In this document: positions 34,230 through 48,944 of the stretch, piece by piece
How the letters are laid out: the number at the start of each line of letters is the position of its first letter
Numbering within the stretch: the stretch's first letter is position 1
Assembly (NCBI GenBank): GCA_001179505.1
Contig: CDMY01000476.1
Span: forward strand, 1-64,000
Origin: Vitrella brassicaformis
Taxonomy: Eukaryota > Sar > Vitrellaceae
Length of the DNA stretch: 64,000 nt
Reading direction: 5' to 3'
Made by a program: the position numbers and the translations under genes
The notes under the pieces: model-generated
The model's database searches: none
The model's input: only the letters and a program-made list of their open reading frames with translations
What the model was told of the DNA's origin: nothing

Positions 34230-37200
34230 ATGCTGTCAGGCCGCTATGTGTGCTGGTGCTGCGCCTCCTCCAGGCTCGTCCCGTCACCAGGAGCAGTGCA
34301 GTCGAGGCGACACCAATCCTGCAGTGAGCACGGCTCATGGATAAGGAAACGGATGGATGCACACCGCATCTCTCTCTTTTCTGTTTGGTCAGATACCCGT
34401 CGACTCCTCCCGGCCATGATTATATGAGCGTAGTAAGCGTCGCCCGGCCCGCTGACATCCACATGTGTGTCTGAATGCTCCTCCTTCCTGCCCGTAGGAT
34501 GAAGCGCTCAGCCGCATCGGCCACAATCTTCCTTTGGACCTCAGGGCCGCCCTCAGCCGGGGCAACAATGCCACGACTGTCACAGTCCCCCTCTCCTCAT
34601 CCCTGGCCGCCATCAACACCACAGCCACAGCCACAGCTACAGCCACATCCACATCAAATGGCACCCTCAGAGATATCGCAGTCGGGTCCCCTTTGGCTTT
34701 CATCGAGAGAGTGCCGACAGGCCACGGCCAGGGTGTGTCGGGCGTCACTAGTGTGGAGCTAACGGGGTCGTTCAGATCTGACCCCTCATCTTCTGCCGGT
34801 GATGGCGGCATAGCGGCGTTGAGCGGGGCTGCCCGCATGGCCAACCCTAAAGAGGCGCTGCAGAACCTGAATGATATTATTGAACGGACGCAGAGGGGGC
34901 TTGACGAGGCGTCGGTCATGTGCGCGTCCGAGACAGAGACGGCGGAACGCCTCTATGAAGAGCAGGACAGGTGAGCGTCCGCGTGCAGATGAACTGTGTC
35001 GACCGATCCTTGTTGCATTCAGGGAGCTGACCCGGCTCTCTTCGACTTTGGCTGACGCTGAGGCTCGCCTGGCGCAGTCCAATGCGAACACTCACCGCGG
35101 GAAGGCACAAATACAGGAGCTGCAGCTGCACCTGCACGACTTTCAAAAGGTATGTATGGTATGCGTATCTTGTGTAGTGTGCGCCATGCACGCACACAAA
35201 CGCGCAACACACTTCGGTGCTTGTGGCTGGCTTGCTGTTTGTAGAGTTGTCAGCTGTCAAAGGCGGAGAACACCCGGAAGCTCAACGACCTCAGAGACGA
35301 CCTGGCCGTAAGCTAACCGACATGAAACACCTCCAAGAGGGCTGTTGCTCCTTTGCTGTTCCTCCCGTCTGCAGAAGGCGAAACACGCTGTCGGTCTGAG
35401 CGGCTGCAAGAGGAAGAATACTGGCTCAGCCGCGTCTCTTCTCCAGTGCCACTCGCCATCCGGCAAGGCATTCCTCGCCCTGGACGCCAACACAATACAA
35501 GCCCACCTACGGGAACTCAAGACACCACACGCACTGCAAAGCCTGCAAAGGGCCCTCGTCCAAACGGGCAGGTTGCTCGTCATGCCGACTGCTCCGGGCA
35601 GACGGACTGGGCAGCTGCGTCGGCAACAAGGCGGTCGTCAGCGCGGCCATGCGTTCGTCAGCCGGCACAACGTGTCTCTACATCTCCATTCCCAGCATAG
35701 ACATTACCACAGGAGGCACAGACGGCACGGCAGGGGCAGAGGACGATGGCGCTTGTACCGGAGACACAGACACCGGCACCACCGTCTCCATCACCACCGA
35801 GCCGGGCGTCACATCCACCAACTCGCCGACCAGACCAGCAGCAACAATACGGCAGATGCCGTGTCTGTGTCTCGGTCGACGGTGCTTGTGTCTCGGGCTG
35901 CCGAGGCGAACGATACAACGGCCCCTGAGGGCCCAGTGAAGAGCGGGGCTGTACAAGTGGACTTGGAGGGGTACATGAAGAAGTGCGTCGTGGTTGGAAC
36001 ACCCGACTGTGGGCAGTTCAATGACAACATGGCATACATGGTGGGTGGCGGGCGGTGGGGGGGAGTGGTGGGCAACAGGCTGCTGAATGAGCATTGTGCG
36101 TGTGTCTGTGTCTGTGTCTGTCTGTGTCAGATTGGATCGATCGAGGCAGCCGCGATGGAGCTGCAGGCCCAGATGAACGAGGAGGCCAACAACTGCCGAA
36201 AGGCCAGGTAAGTGACAAGCCGCTTGGACACACACAAAGCTCATAAGCTCATACACACACATTGCTCGCATCTGTATTTCTCAGGACCCGTTACAATGAG
36301 GAGATAGAAGACTGGTCGGTCACAGTGGGCAACCTCGAAGCAGAGCTCGCCAGTAAGTGAAATCGCGCGCCAACCACCCCCAGCCCCCACCCTGCTGCCC
36401 TCCATCTGGTGTTCCAGAAATCGTGGCTGAGCTGAAGACCCTCCGAAGACAAGTTCGCGATAAAGAGTAAGGACACACATATGGCGAGCGGGCCGCGGAC
36501 AATGGTTTGCCCTCTCCCAGGTTGATGGTGGCCACGCAGCGGCGACAGAAGGACGTGACGGCGAGGTCCTGCTCAGCCGACATCAAGAAGGCGCTCGAGG
36601 AAATATGCGGCGCCAGAAGGTACACATGAACAACAACACACGCCGTCTGAGAGATTTCTCTCTGCATCGCAACCACAATGCCCGCATATCTGTCAGGTTA
36701 CGCAAAGAGGTGGCCATGCTGTCGGGAGACAACACGCTTCCATCGCGCTTCCAAGACGGCCAGGTGTCCCATTATTCAATCATCGTGTGCCTATGTCCAT
36801 GCTCACTGCGGCTGCGGCTCTCTCAGGTCGGCAACTGGACGGTGGGCCCGTGTTCGAAGTCCTGCAAAACCGACAGCAGTGACTCACCAGGCCAGCAGGT
36901 GCTCACCAGGGTTGTCGTCGCGCCGGCCGGCCCCATGAGCGCCAAGTGTCCGCAGCTGGAGCTGAGGAAGCCATGCAATGACGTCATGTGTCCCTTTGTC
37001 TACCCACTGGGGGAAGGTCACAGTGGTGGGAGACCATCCCTGCATCGCTACAGCCGTGCATGCAACCGAGTCTTTATGTCTGTGTGTCAGGAGTTCTTGT
37101 TCCGCCTCGTGTGGCGGTGGGGTCCGTCAGCGGATCCGGGAAGTGCTGTCTGTCACCGGCGATCGGGACTGCACGCCACCCGCACAGCCCCTTCAGGACA

Positions 37201-38423
37201 TAGAGGTGAGACAGACATGTTTGTGCTGGCCACCACAGGTGCAGTACAAAAATGAGGTCTATGTGTGTGGTCAGATATGCAACACGGCCAGCTGCAGTCC
37301 CGACTGCAAGCTTGGCGGCTGGGGCAACTTCTCGCTCTGCGACAAATCTTGTGGAGGGGGATTCCAGTTTTCAAAGAGGTAATTGACGACGCACACAGAC
37401 GCGAGACGCACATATGGGCCCCTCTTATTTATCTCGTGCAGGCCTGTGATTGAGGAGGCACGAAGTGGCGGCAGCTGTCCAGGGCCCCGAGCACACGAGC
37501 GGCTGAAGCGTCGGCCATGCAACCAACATCCCTGCCAGGACTCCATCAAATGCGCCACTGAAATGGACCTCGTCGTTCTGGTGAGTGACCTGAGAGCGAG
37601 ACGCGACTTTTGCAGCCCACCATCTGTTCCGCCATGATGTATGCATGTGTGGGTGCAGGTGGATGGGTCTGCCTCGATGACTGCCGGCGGCTTCTCTGCT
37701 GTCAAGGGCTTCCTCAAGACCCTCATCGGCAGAATGACTCTCAGCGGCAAACACGTCAAGGTACGCACGCATCAGAAGCACAGGCCAGCTGCGTCGCGGC
37801 ATTGCTCTCTCCATCTGGATGCAGGCGGGTTTGGTGCTCTTCCACGATATGGGGGTGGTTGCGTCCGGCCTCACTGCTGACGAGGCTGCTTTGAAGACGG
37901 CTGTGGGCAACCTGGACTTCCCTGCGTGGACGAGCAACCTCGCCCAGGCCATGGAGATGACGCAGCCCATTTTGATGGAGGGAAGGTCTGAAGCTGTGTC
38001 GGCCGTCTTGGTCATCACCGACGGCAAAACCAACGACGCGTGGCTGACCAAACAGGTCCACTCCACACACACACGGATGGATGGATGTAGCTGCGGAAAT
38101 GTGATGTCTCTTCCCTTCTACCCTCCGTGTTTATGTCTGGTCCAGGCGTCAGGGCGTCTGAGGCAGCGGGGTGTGCGGGTGGCGTCCCTCATCATTGGAA
38201 ACGACGCACCACAGGTAAACACGAGGACTCTCTTACACAGAGGGCAACAGGGGGCGTCTTGTGTGCTGGTTGCCGGCTGGGATGTGTGTAGGAAGAGGTC
38301 AGCGCTTGGGTGTCGTACCCCTCATCACACAACATCGTTATCGCTCCGGCGTTCGAGGACCTGGCGAGGAAAGAGCTGGTGACCAACCTGATAGCCAATC
38401 TGTGCCCCGTCGTCACGTCATAG
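34230..38423 (+). CDS. Secreted-type coiled-coil, TSP1 and VWA domain protein (TRAP/MIC-like architecture)
   Basis: About 17 exons; the firm part runs from 34498 to TAG at 38421-38423, the 5' end near 34230 is uncertain. Order: a Thr/Ala/Ser-rich segment, a long coiled coil (LNDIIERTQRGLDEAS, LSSTLADAEARLAQSN, KIVAELKTLRRQVRDKE), then thrombospondin type 1 modules (GNWTVGPCSKSCK; SCSASCGGGVRQRIRE; GGWGNFSLCDKSCGGGFQ ... RRPCNQHPC) and a VWA domain (DLVVLVDGSASMTAGG; WTSNLAQAM; VLVITDGKTNDAW) with a complete MIDAS DxSxS, Thr and Asp set. Exon 35375-36042 has competing frames and may be mis-split. TSP1 plus VWA is the layout of apicomplexan invasion adhesins, but here VWA is C-terminal and no TM segment or cytoplasmic tail follows. 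Likely extracellular matrix or cell-surface adhesion. Confidence 0.78.
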
Positions 38424-38894
38424 CTCTATCGGCACCGACACAGCTGGTACACTCAGACTTTTACTCGCCTCTGGTCAGCCGGTCATTGTCGTCGATCGCA
38501 GAGACACCTGTCCTGTCAGCGGGTCATCAATTGTTTTGAAGTTGGGTGCATGTGTGTGATGGATGGATGGACAGACATTCGTGTAGGGAATGAATCGATG
38601 GTAGGGTGGCTATGTGGCAGACAGACTGCCCCTCAACGCAACTCTATGCCGTGGTTTGGATCAATAGTCTGTTGAGTGAGGGACCTGCACACGCAGCTGT
38701 CTCAGCATCAGTGTCAGTCACTCGACGCACACGACAGCCAGCCAGCCAGCCAGCCATCATTCTCTGAAGGGCCACACCACCGCTCCACACACATGCACAC
38801 ACGGCAGCCATCCATCCATCCATCCATCTATCCATCCAATGGCCCTCTTGGACGCCAACGGCCCATCAGACGCTCCATGCACGCCCATACGTAC
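38424..38894. other. Spacer downstream of the TSP1/VWA gene
   Basis: About 470 bp with ATCC and CCAG runs (38738-38757, 38809-38838). No gene recognised. Confidence 0.5.
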
Positions 38895-39016
38895 CTCTCT
38901 CGTGCCACGCGATAGAAGATGAAGTGCTGATTGAGGTACGGGTCGTTCTCCATGACGGCCGACGGCGTTGTGATGGCCGCCATCGCAATTGCACTGTGGA
39001 GCCTTCGCTGCGGCAT
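38895..39016 (-). CDS. Possible micro-gene, about 40 residues in first exon
   Basis: From ATG at 39016 (or 38983) the frame reads MPQRRLHSAIAMAAITTPSA then VMENDPYLNQHFIFYRVARE and meets a good donor (gtacgt). Joined to the acceptor near 38761 it would stop almost at once. The segment NDPYLNQHFIFYRVARE looks like a small mitochondrial subunit-type protein, but I do not recognise one. It sits head-to-head with cyclin H, which fits the local pattern of paired starts. Could equally be part of the cyclin H 5' region. Confidence 0.3.
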
Positions 39017-39239
39017 CGGCTTCAAACGAGTCGCATCTGCAATGACTTCTCTGACTGGTCCATGGCTTCGACGATATTTCTTCGACGAAAACAGAGGTGA
39101 GGACACTGCCGCTCAATAGGCTGTGTTCTGCGTCCCGAAGGCGCGGCAAGAGGTAATGGCTGAGAAAGGTTTCGCGAGGGATGCGAGCTTTTGGCCTGGA
39201 AGGTGGGAAGGGACGAGGCTGTGATCTAGGCTGCAGTCC

Positions 39240-41316
39240 ATGGGTGAGGAGTCCGTCGATGTCGCCCCGTTCTTGGGACCAGCCTCCCATGTGTCGAAAT
39301 GGGTCTTCACGAAGGATGAGCTGCAGCGGAGGAGGGCTGCCGCCAACCAAGATGCCTGCGGGAGAACAAACGAGGCCATCGACCACGGTGAGTGTGAGCA
39401 GCTGCAGCTGGCGCGCCATGCAGTAATGAATGTGTGGCTTTCGCTTCATCTTGCGTGTGTGTGCTGCTGGTGGGGACAGACAGGAAGCTTCGTCAGCAGC
39501 GAGATCAGGGTGAGCGTCTGGCGGTGTCGCTTGAGGAGGAGCTGATGCTGACGTCCTACTACAGCCACCGCCTCCTCAGCCTCTGTGATCACAAGAAATA
39601 CAGCTTCAGAGTCAAGGTGGGTGTGACCCGGCAGACAGGCAGGAGGGGAGCACTGTATGGTGTGTTCTTGGTTGCAGACGACTTCCACGATGTTCTTCAA
39701 GCGGTTCTTCGTCAACCGTTCCTGCATCGACTACGACCCCCTGCAGATACTGTGAGCGAGCGAAAGAGCGACAGTGTCAGTCAGCCCTCCAAGAGCGAAA
39801 GAGCGCATCCGTATCTATGTGTGTGTGTCAGTGTGGTGTGCATCGTGTTGGCGCACAAGGTGGAGGAGCTCCACGATGAGGACCTCAAGGCTCTCATACA
39901 CGGACTCAAGGTCCCCCTGAAGGGTGGGTGCGGAGAAGCAGACAAGCAAGACAGACAGCACTAATGCACATTCGTTTGGGCTGTGTGTGTGTGTGTGTGT
40001 GTGTGTATTGGTCAGTGATAGTTGACCTCGAGATAGAGGTGCTTGAGGCGCTTGACTTTGAGCTGCTCGTCACCCACCCACGATTCGCCATCCGAGAAAT
40101 GGTCGACGACTACCACACGGTCAGCACGAGTCGGTGAGAGGGTGGGGTCGGTGAGGGCGTGGGCATGGCACTGTATGTCTGATTTATTTATTTGTCAGTG
40201 GTGTGGTGAGCACGCGGTGCCTCAGTTACAGAAGGAGGATGCACTGCAGCTGGTCGAGGGCGCCGAAGGACTCGCGCTGCAGCTATACGAAACCGAGTCA
40301 GTCAGACGACGCCACACTGTCGCCCACACAATAGATAAATAAATGCCTCCGTCCATCCATCGTGTGTGTGTATACTGACTGACCCCCATGCCTCCCTCCG
40401 TTGCTGTGCTGTCCTGTGTTGACATCCCCAGCATCCCCCTGCTATGCACACCAGCCCATATCGCCGTGGTGAGCGTCAAAATCACAGCCGAGAACAACAA
40501 GCTCGATCTCAGTGACAAGTAGGGAGGGACGGACGGACCGGGTTGGTGGGCAAGGGCCCTTCTGTCAAACAGGACTCATTAATGTGTGGCTGCCCTCTTC
40601 ACGGTTGCAGGTTCATTGAGGAGTGTTTCGCATCGAGAGGGGTCGAGCTCGCCGCTGTCGAGCAGAAGGTCAAATTCATCAGGGTGAGGCCGGCAGCAAG
40701 ACTGTCGACTGATGGATGTGTGTGTGGGTGTTGTCTGTCTCAGGATGCAGCAGCGTCGATCAAGAGGCATGGGACAGACAGCCCAGAGGCGACGAAAGAA
40801 CAGGCAGGACATTGACACGCACAAGGAAGGCATGACATGACAGCCATCGATAGATTGTGTGTGTATGGGTGCAGGAGGCGGCAGCCAAGATCTTCAAGCG
40901 GTGTCAGAGCTGCAGGAAGGCCATCAAGAGGCTTCGGCATCACAAGGAACAAAGCGCAGAGTACGCAAACACACACACACACGGCAGGCGCAGCGCGCCT
41001 CCATTGACCTGTGCGGTGTGATCTGACCTGGGCAGGTCGGTAAAGGCGGGAGGCGTCAAGACAGAGGGTGACAACGGCAGCGAGAAGAAAGGCAAGCGCG
41101 ACAAGAAGGAGAAGAAGCGCAAACACGGAGGTGAATGCCGACACGGCACATCACCGAGGCAGCAACACAGACATGCAACGAACGACCTGTCTCCCTCCCT
41201 CCCTTGCTTGCCGTGCGCACCGATCAGATGTCGCCTTGGGTGGTGATGCGACGGACGACGTCAAGCGGCTCAAGATTGAAGACGACCGACCACAGCCATC
41301 GCCGTCAGATGGCTGA
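39240..41316 (+). CDS. CCNH: Cyclin H, regulatory subunit of the CDK-activating kinase
   Basis: Starts MGEESVDVAPFLGPASHV, with the cyclin H-type opening SKWVFTKDELQRRRAAAN, then EEELMLTSYYSHRLLSLCDH and STMFFKRFFVNRSCIDYDP, VLAHKVEELHDEDLKAL, VLEALDFELLVTHPRFAIRE, and the second fold LYETDIPLLCTPAHIAVVSV. These are the first cyclin box helices and the link LxxLxFxLxVxxP seen in cyclin H. The C-terminus is Lys-rich (KKGKRDKKEKKRKHG) and may be nuclear. Introns carry TG tracts. Role: pairs with CDK7 and MAT1 in TFIIH for CTD Ser5 phosphorylation and cell-cycle CDK activation. About ten exons; the stop is TGA at 41314-41316. Confidence 0.88.
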
Positions 41317-42304
41317 GAGTGGCTGATATGATTGATGTTGGATGAACGGTCCGATACTTGTGGATACGCGCGAGGGGGATGGATCTTTTCATACCCCCTG
41401 TGATGACCAGTTGAATGAAATGATGCAGGGCAGGGACACGAGCAGCTGAGTGAGATGATGTGAAAGGGGCAATCACAGCTGCGCTGAGTGTCTGTACGTG
41501 CCATGCATGTGCGCAACGCATCCCACACACACGGATGGATGGATGGATGGACGGATGTACCTGTCTGTTGTGGGAGTGACTCATCATTCTCCCTGAAGCC
41601 ATCAATCACCTACACACGTTGTCGTTCATCATCATCATCCAATGAGATTTTGCGTTCTGGTCTGTGGTCGTGTGGTGGCTGGAGCACTAGGGCAGAGTCG
41701 ACTATGTTGGCGGTAGGCGCCTTTGCAGTGAGAGGCAACAAATAGTCCTTCAAGAGTGAGTGAGTCACCGGCACACATCACACACACAAGCCAGCTGTAC
41801 ACTCATCCATCTACCACACGCCCATCGACAAGCCTGGCCAGCAAACCATGGCAGCAACCCCCCTCGTCCAGTCTACACACTCCTCCATGCAGAGAGGGAA
41901 CAAATAGTCCTTACGTGAGCGACAGAAAAAGAGAAAGCGAGTCAGTCACCACCAACACACGCACGACCCAGCTGTACACTCCATCGACCAGCCAGCAGAC
42001 CATGGCGGCAATCCCTCTCATCCAACCACTCCTCCGCACCACCAGGGAGGCCGCACATTACGCGGGCACCAAAATTACTTAAGCCGGCTGGTGGTTGGGC
42101 AAGGGAGGGAGGGAGGGCGGGAGGGAATGCACACAGAGAGGGAGAGAGAAGGGAGGGAGAGAGAGAGAGAGAGAAAGAGAGAAAGGCACGGCAGCCGCAA
42201 AGGCAGCCAGTAGGCCAACGAGCTAGTCAAGCAAGCAGCGATCCAGCCATCCATCCATCTACCACCTGCCCACCATCCCTGTCTGCTGCCGGGCAAGCGG
42301 GCGG
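41317..42304. repeat. Convergent spacer with a 160-bp tandem duplication
   Basis: Two copies of a roughly 160-bp unit lie head-to-tail at about 41731-41890 and 41891-42042. Shared landmarks in order are AACAAATAGTCCTT, GAGTCA(GTC)ACC, CCAGCTGTACACTC, CATCGAC, CCAGCA.ACCATGGC and ACTCCTCC. Differences are substitutions and small indels. Further right a (GGGA)n/(GA)n stretch spans about 42104-42185. No gene seen. Confidence 0.75.
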
Positions 42305-45140
42305 CTACAGGCCGTGCCAGCACTTCTTGTGCGGCACGACCGACACCTCCACCTGGTGCAGCAGGCTGGACTGCTGGCACATGGGCCCCATGACGTGCTC
42401 CTCGAGTGTGGTGGAGGTGGTGACGGGGATCTTGGGTGGGGGGCCCTGGCTGGCGCGCTTGAGCTCCTTCAACTTGCTGCACACACGCAGCGCAGAGAGA
42501 GACCACATGCAATCAAGGCATAATTGGTGGATGGATGGCGTGGGGCGCCCATGACTGAGTGAGTGAGGGAGTGGCTGACCGACCGCTTGGCGATGTCTCC
42601 GAGGTAGACGGCGGCGTACTTTGGCTTGAAGACGTCACTGTCCGCCAGGCGCCTCCCCTTCTCACGGGTCACGTACACCTCCACGATGGGCGGCGCGAAG
42701 GTGGTAGGGGGGCGGCTGGAGCCCTGAGCACGCACCTGGAGCTGCTCAACCCACAAACCAAGCTCGGCCTGAGAGGGAGGGGACAGGACACACACACACA
42801 CACACACACACACATTCACACGGTCGCAGCGGAAGGGTGGGTGGGGTGGGGAGGGGTGGGCGCTTACGCAGGACAGTATCGTCGTATTTTTCGGTATCTT
42901 GGTGACAAAGCTGTCCGTCACGGTGGCCGCCACCCGCACCACGTCAAACATCGACTGCATTAAGCGGACCATCCATCCATCCATAGGCGTGTGGTGTGCC
43001 GTGTTTCTCTCTGTGTGTTGTGCTTATCGGATGCATTGCAATGCATACCAGGCTGCCGTCGGCCATGTGGGCGAGATCGTAGGTCTTCTGAGTCAGATAT
43101 CGACGGCCGCCCCAGGGGGGGTCGATGACGGCCTGCACAGCACAAACACATCCGCATGATGGACGGACGTGTTGGCCTCTGTGCAGATGGGTGGGTTGGT
43201 GAGTATGTCGTGTGTCGACTGACTGACCAGGTCGGCCTTGAAGTCGTAGTTGTCCTACCGGTCTACTACGGACTCGTAGTCCTCGGGCAGGGCAATGACG
43301 GGCTCCACACCTGCACACCCATCCACACACACACACAAACACACACAGGGTGGTGGTGAGCGAGGGGTCTGTCTCTTCCTTCGTTGTATATTGCTACCGT
43401 ATTGTTTGGTGTTGTGCTCGAGTATCTCCACGTGCTCGGCTTCCTTATCCATACTATACACGCTGAGGCCCTCTCGCAACATTGCTATGGTATCCCCCCC
43501 TGCGCACACACACATACACAAGCACGACACACGAGGCATTCCGTCAGTCACATGTAGTGGATGTATGCGTGTGTGCCATTTGTGTGTGTACTGTATTATG
43601 TGTGTGTACCTGCCCCAGCAAAAAGGTCGACCACTGTGCCCTTGGGGTATAGCTGGCTGCAGCTGGCCGCCTGGTGGAGGGCGATGGCCTCTGGACTGAT
43701 ACTATATCTGGTCCACACACATACAACATGCACATCCATGGACCCTCTTCTTCGCCTCCCTCCCTCCCTCCCTCCCATGTGTGTCGTGTCGCTCCCTTAC
43801 GTCATCTCGTCATTCAGTTTGATAGGCCTGGTCGCCAGCCATCGCTGTCTCGCCTCCTTGCCCTTCCCAGCCGGTCCCTCTATGATTATTACCTTCACGA
43901 ACACCGAACCCTGCACAGCCACTCGGTGGGCGGCCTCGATGGCCTCCAGCTCCTGGCGCGTCGCCAGCCACATGGCGGAGGTCGTGGCGGGGTCGGGCCA
44001 TGTGGTGGTCATGGCTGAGTTGGTGGCCGGTGCGGCCGTCTGGTCTCCCGCCTTCTGCAGCACCGTCGCCTCCCGGGCCATACCCTCCTGCAACTCCCTG
44101 CACACATCAACACACATTCACACGGACTCGTTTGTGCAAGTGTATAAAGTGAAAGGCTCGTTTAGCTTGTGAATGTGTACCGCTTGGCCGCCTCGATGCG
44201 CTGTATGTAGGTAACCATGGCCTCTGCCTCCCTCCCTTGCTGACTCTGCACATACCCACACGCCATGCCACGATAGGCACACGGAGAGATGGATGAATGT
44301 CATGGATGTGCCGGTGCAGACGTGTGTGTGTGTTGGGGGTTAGTGGGGGGGTGGGGGGGTGGCGTACGCACCTCGGCCTTCGGTGTGGCGGTGACGGGCA
44401 CCTCGTTGCCGTCGGGGAACATGCAGGTGCTCTTGCCGTGCATCTTGCCGTTGACCCCGTCGCTCTCGTACTCCACCACGTTGTCCTTGGCGCTCACGGG
44501 CGTCTCCGCGCCCTCGCCGTGGCCCTTGTCGTTGCGCCACTGGCCCTGGTACACGTCACCCTCGAAGTAGCGGTAGGTCCCCCGGCCGTGCATCGTGCCG
44601 TCCACCCAGTCGCCCTCGCACTCGGCTCCTTTCTGGTAGGTCAGCTTGCCCTCGCCGTTGATGCGGCCGTGCTCCCACTGGCCCTCGTAGCGGTTGCCGC
44701 TCGCAAACAGCGCCGTGCCGTGGCCGTGGATGCGGTCGTCGACCCACTGACCCTCGAACAACTCACCCTCGTCCTCGTACTTCTCGTGCCCTGCACACCA
44801 CACCACACCACACCACACCATGACACGTGGACCGATGGATGGATGGATGGATTTGTTCCCGTGTGCTCGTGTTACTGGCTCACCGTTGTGTTTGATGACA
44901 GAGCCGTCGGCCAGCATGAGATCAGCCTTAAGGAACGCGGCCGGCGGCGGGCTCTTGGGCACCAGCTCGGCGACTAGCATGTCCATGATAGACATTGGTG
45001 GCTCCTCGTCCTCCGCCTGCACGCGGCCATTCAGAGAGAGAGAGAGAGAGAAGATGAAATGCGGCCCGAGAGTGGGGGAGATGGGCAGAGGGTGACGTGT
45101 ACAGCTGGGTGACATAGAAATGTGCGCTTTTCCTGACCAT
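42305..45140 (-). CDS. MORN-repeat protein fused to TGS1-type cap hypermethylase
   Basis: Exons on the minus strand join in phase from a MORN block (44370-44993) through two helical exons into a methyltransferase. Start is either 45140 (MVRKSAHFYVTQLY) or 44995 (MSIMDMLVAELV). About five MORN units are visible (GELFEGQWVDDRIHGHGTAL; NRYEGQWEHGRINGEGKLTY; ECEGDWVDGTMHGRGTYRYF). The methyltransferase begins YSISPEAIALHQAASCS, has the SAM motif VVDLFAGAGGDTIAML, SVYSMDKEAEHVEILEHN, then AVIDPPWGGRRYL (catalytic D/SPPW motif of TGS1), VTDSFVTKIPKNTTIL and VEVYVTREKGRR. TGS1 converts m7G caps of snRNA and snoRNA to m2,2,7G in the nucleus. TAG at 43255-43257 lies in frame just before DNYDFKADL; a 15-nt GT...AG piece ending with it could be removed in frame. 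The C-terminal 35 residues are duplicated at 31.9 kb. Confidence 0.8.
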
Positions 45141-45876
45141 CTTGGTGTTGGTTTGTGTGTCGTTCGGCCTCCCTATCCCTCTCATCAGATACCCCCACAG
45201 TCCCCTGCCAGACAGCACGCGGCAGCCACTTGAGGAACGGAGTGCACCACCTGGCCTTGCTCTCGCCTCACCTGACGTAATCCATCTGTATCCTTATCTG
45301 TATCAATCACTCAGTCAGACAGACCTGCACCACACAGCACACAGACAGCAAAGGCACTCATTCGGCGTCACGTCCGATGCAGTGCAGCGCCACACATCAT
45401 CATGATGGCGTGAATGCAGGAAAGAGATGTCAGCGGCCTTTTCCCCTTTGGCCCCTCCGAATACTCACCGTTATGGTCTCCTCTCTCGCCTACGAGGGCT
45501 CACTCTACTCGGGCTCACTCGCCGCTGAAGGTTTTTATGCTGCTGAAAGGCGCACTGGCAGTTGGCGCGCTCGATGTCATCTCTCGTTTTCAGCAGCCAG
45601 AAGCTTAATTTGCTCTGCAGCCGCGGTGACCTGGGGAAAGGCGCGATCGCGATCATCCGTGAAATCGCTCTCTTTGGAGAGGCAGTTTCGCGTGACGGTG
45701 GAGGCCTCGCCACGCTTCGTCGGTGCTCATTCTCCACAGCTGTGTTTGGCTGGATCGCCGACAGCGGCATCAACGAAGGGACGGTGCAGCCACTGATTAG
45801 CTGCTGATCCGCGTCTTGGTCGTTGGCCAAACAGAGAAGGGTCTGTCTGTCTGTTCAACGAAGTGTGTCAGAGGCC
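45141..45876. promoter_or_regulatory. Divergent spacer between MORN-TGS1 and CDPK
   Basis: 736 bp between start codons, the widest divergent gap here. It has plus-strand open frames without recognisable protein. First non-coding exons for either gene may lie here. Confidence 0.4.
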
Positions 45877-48944
<3,068 letters not shown>

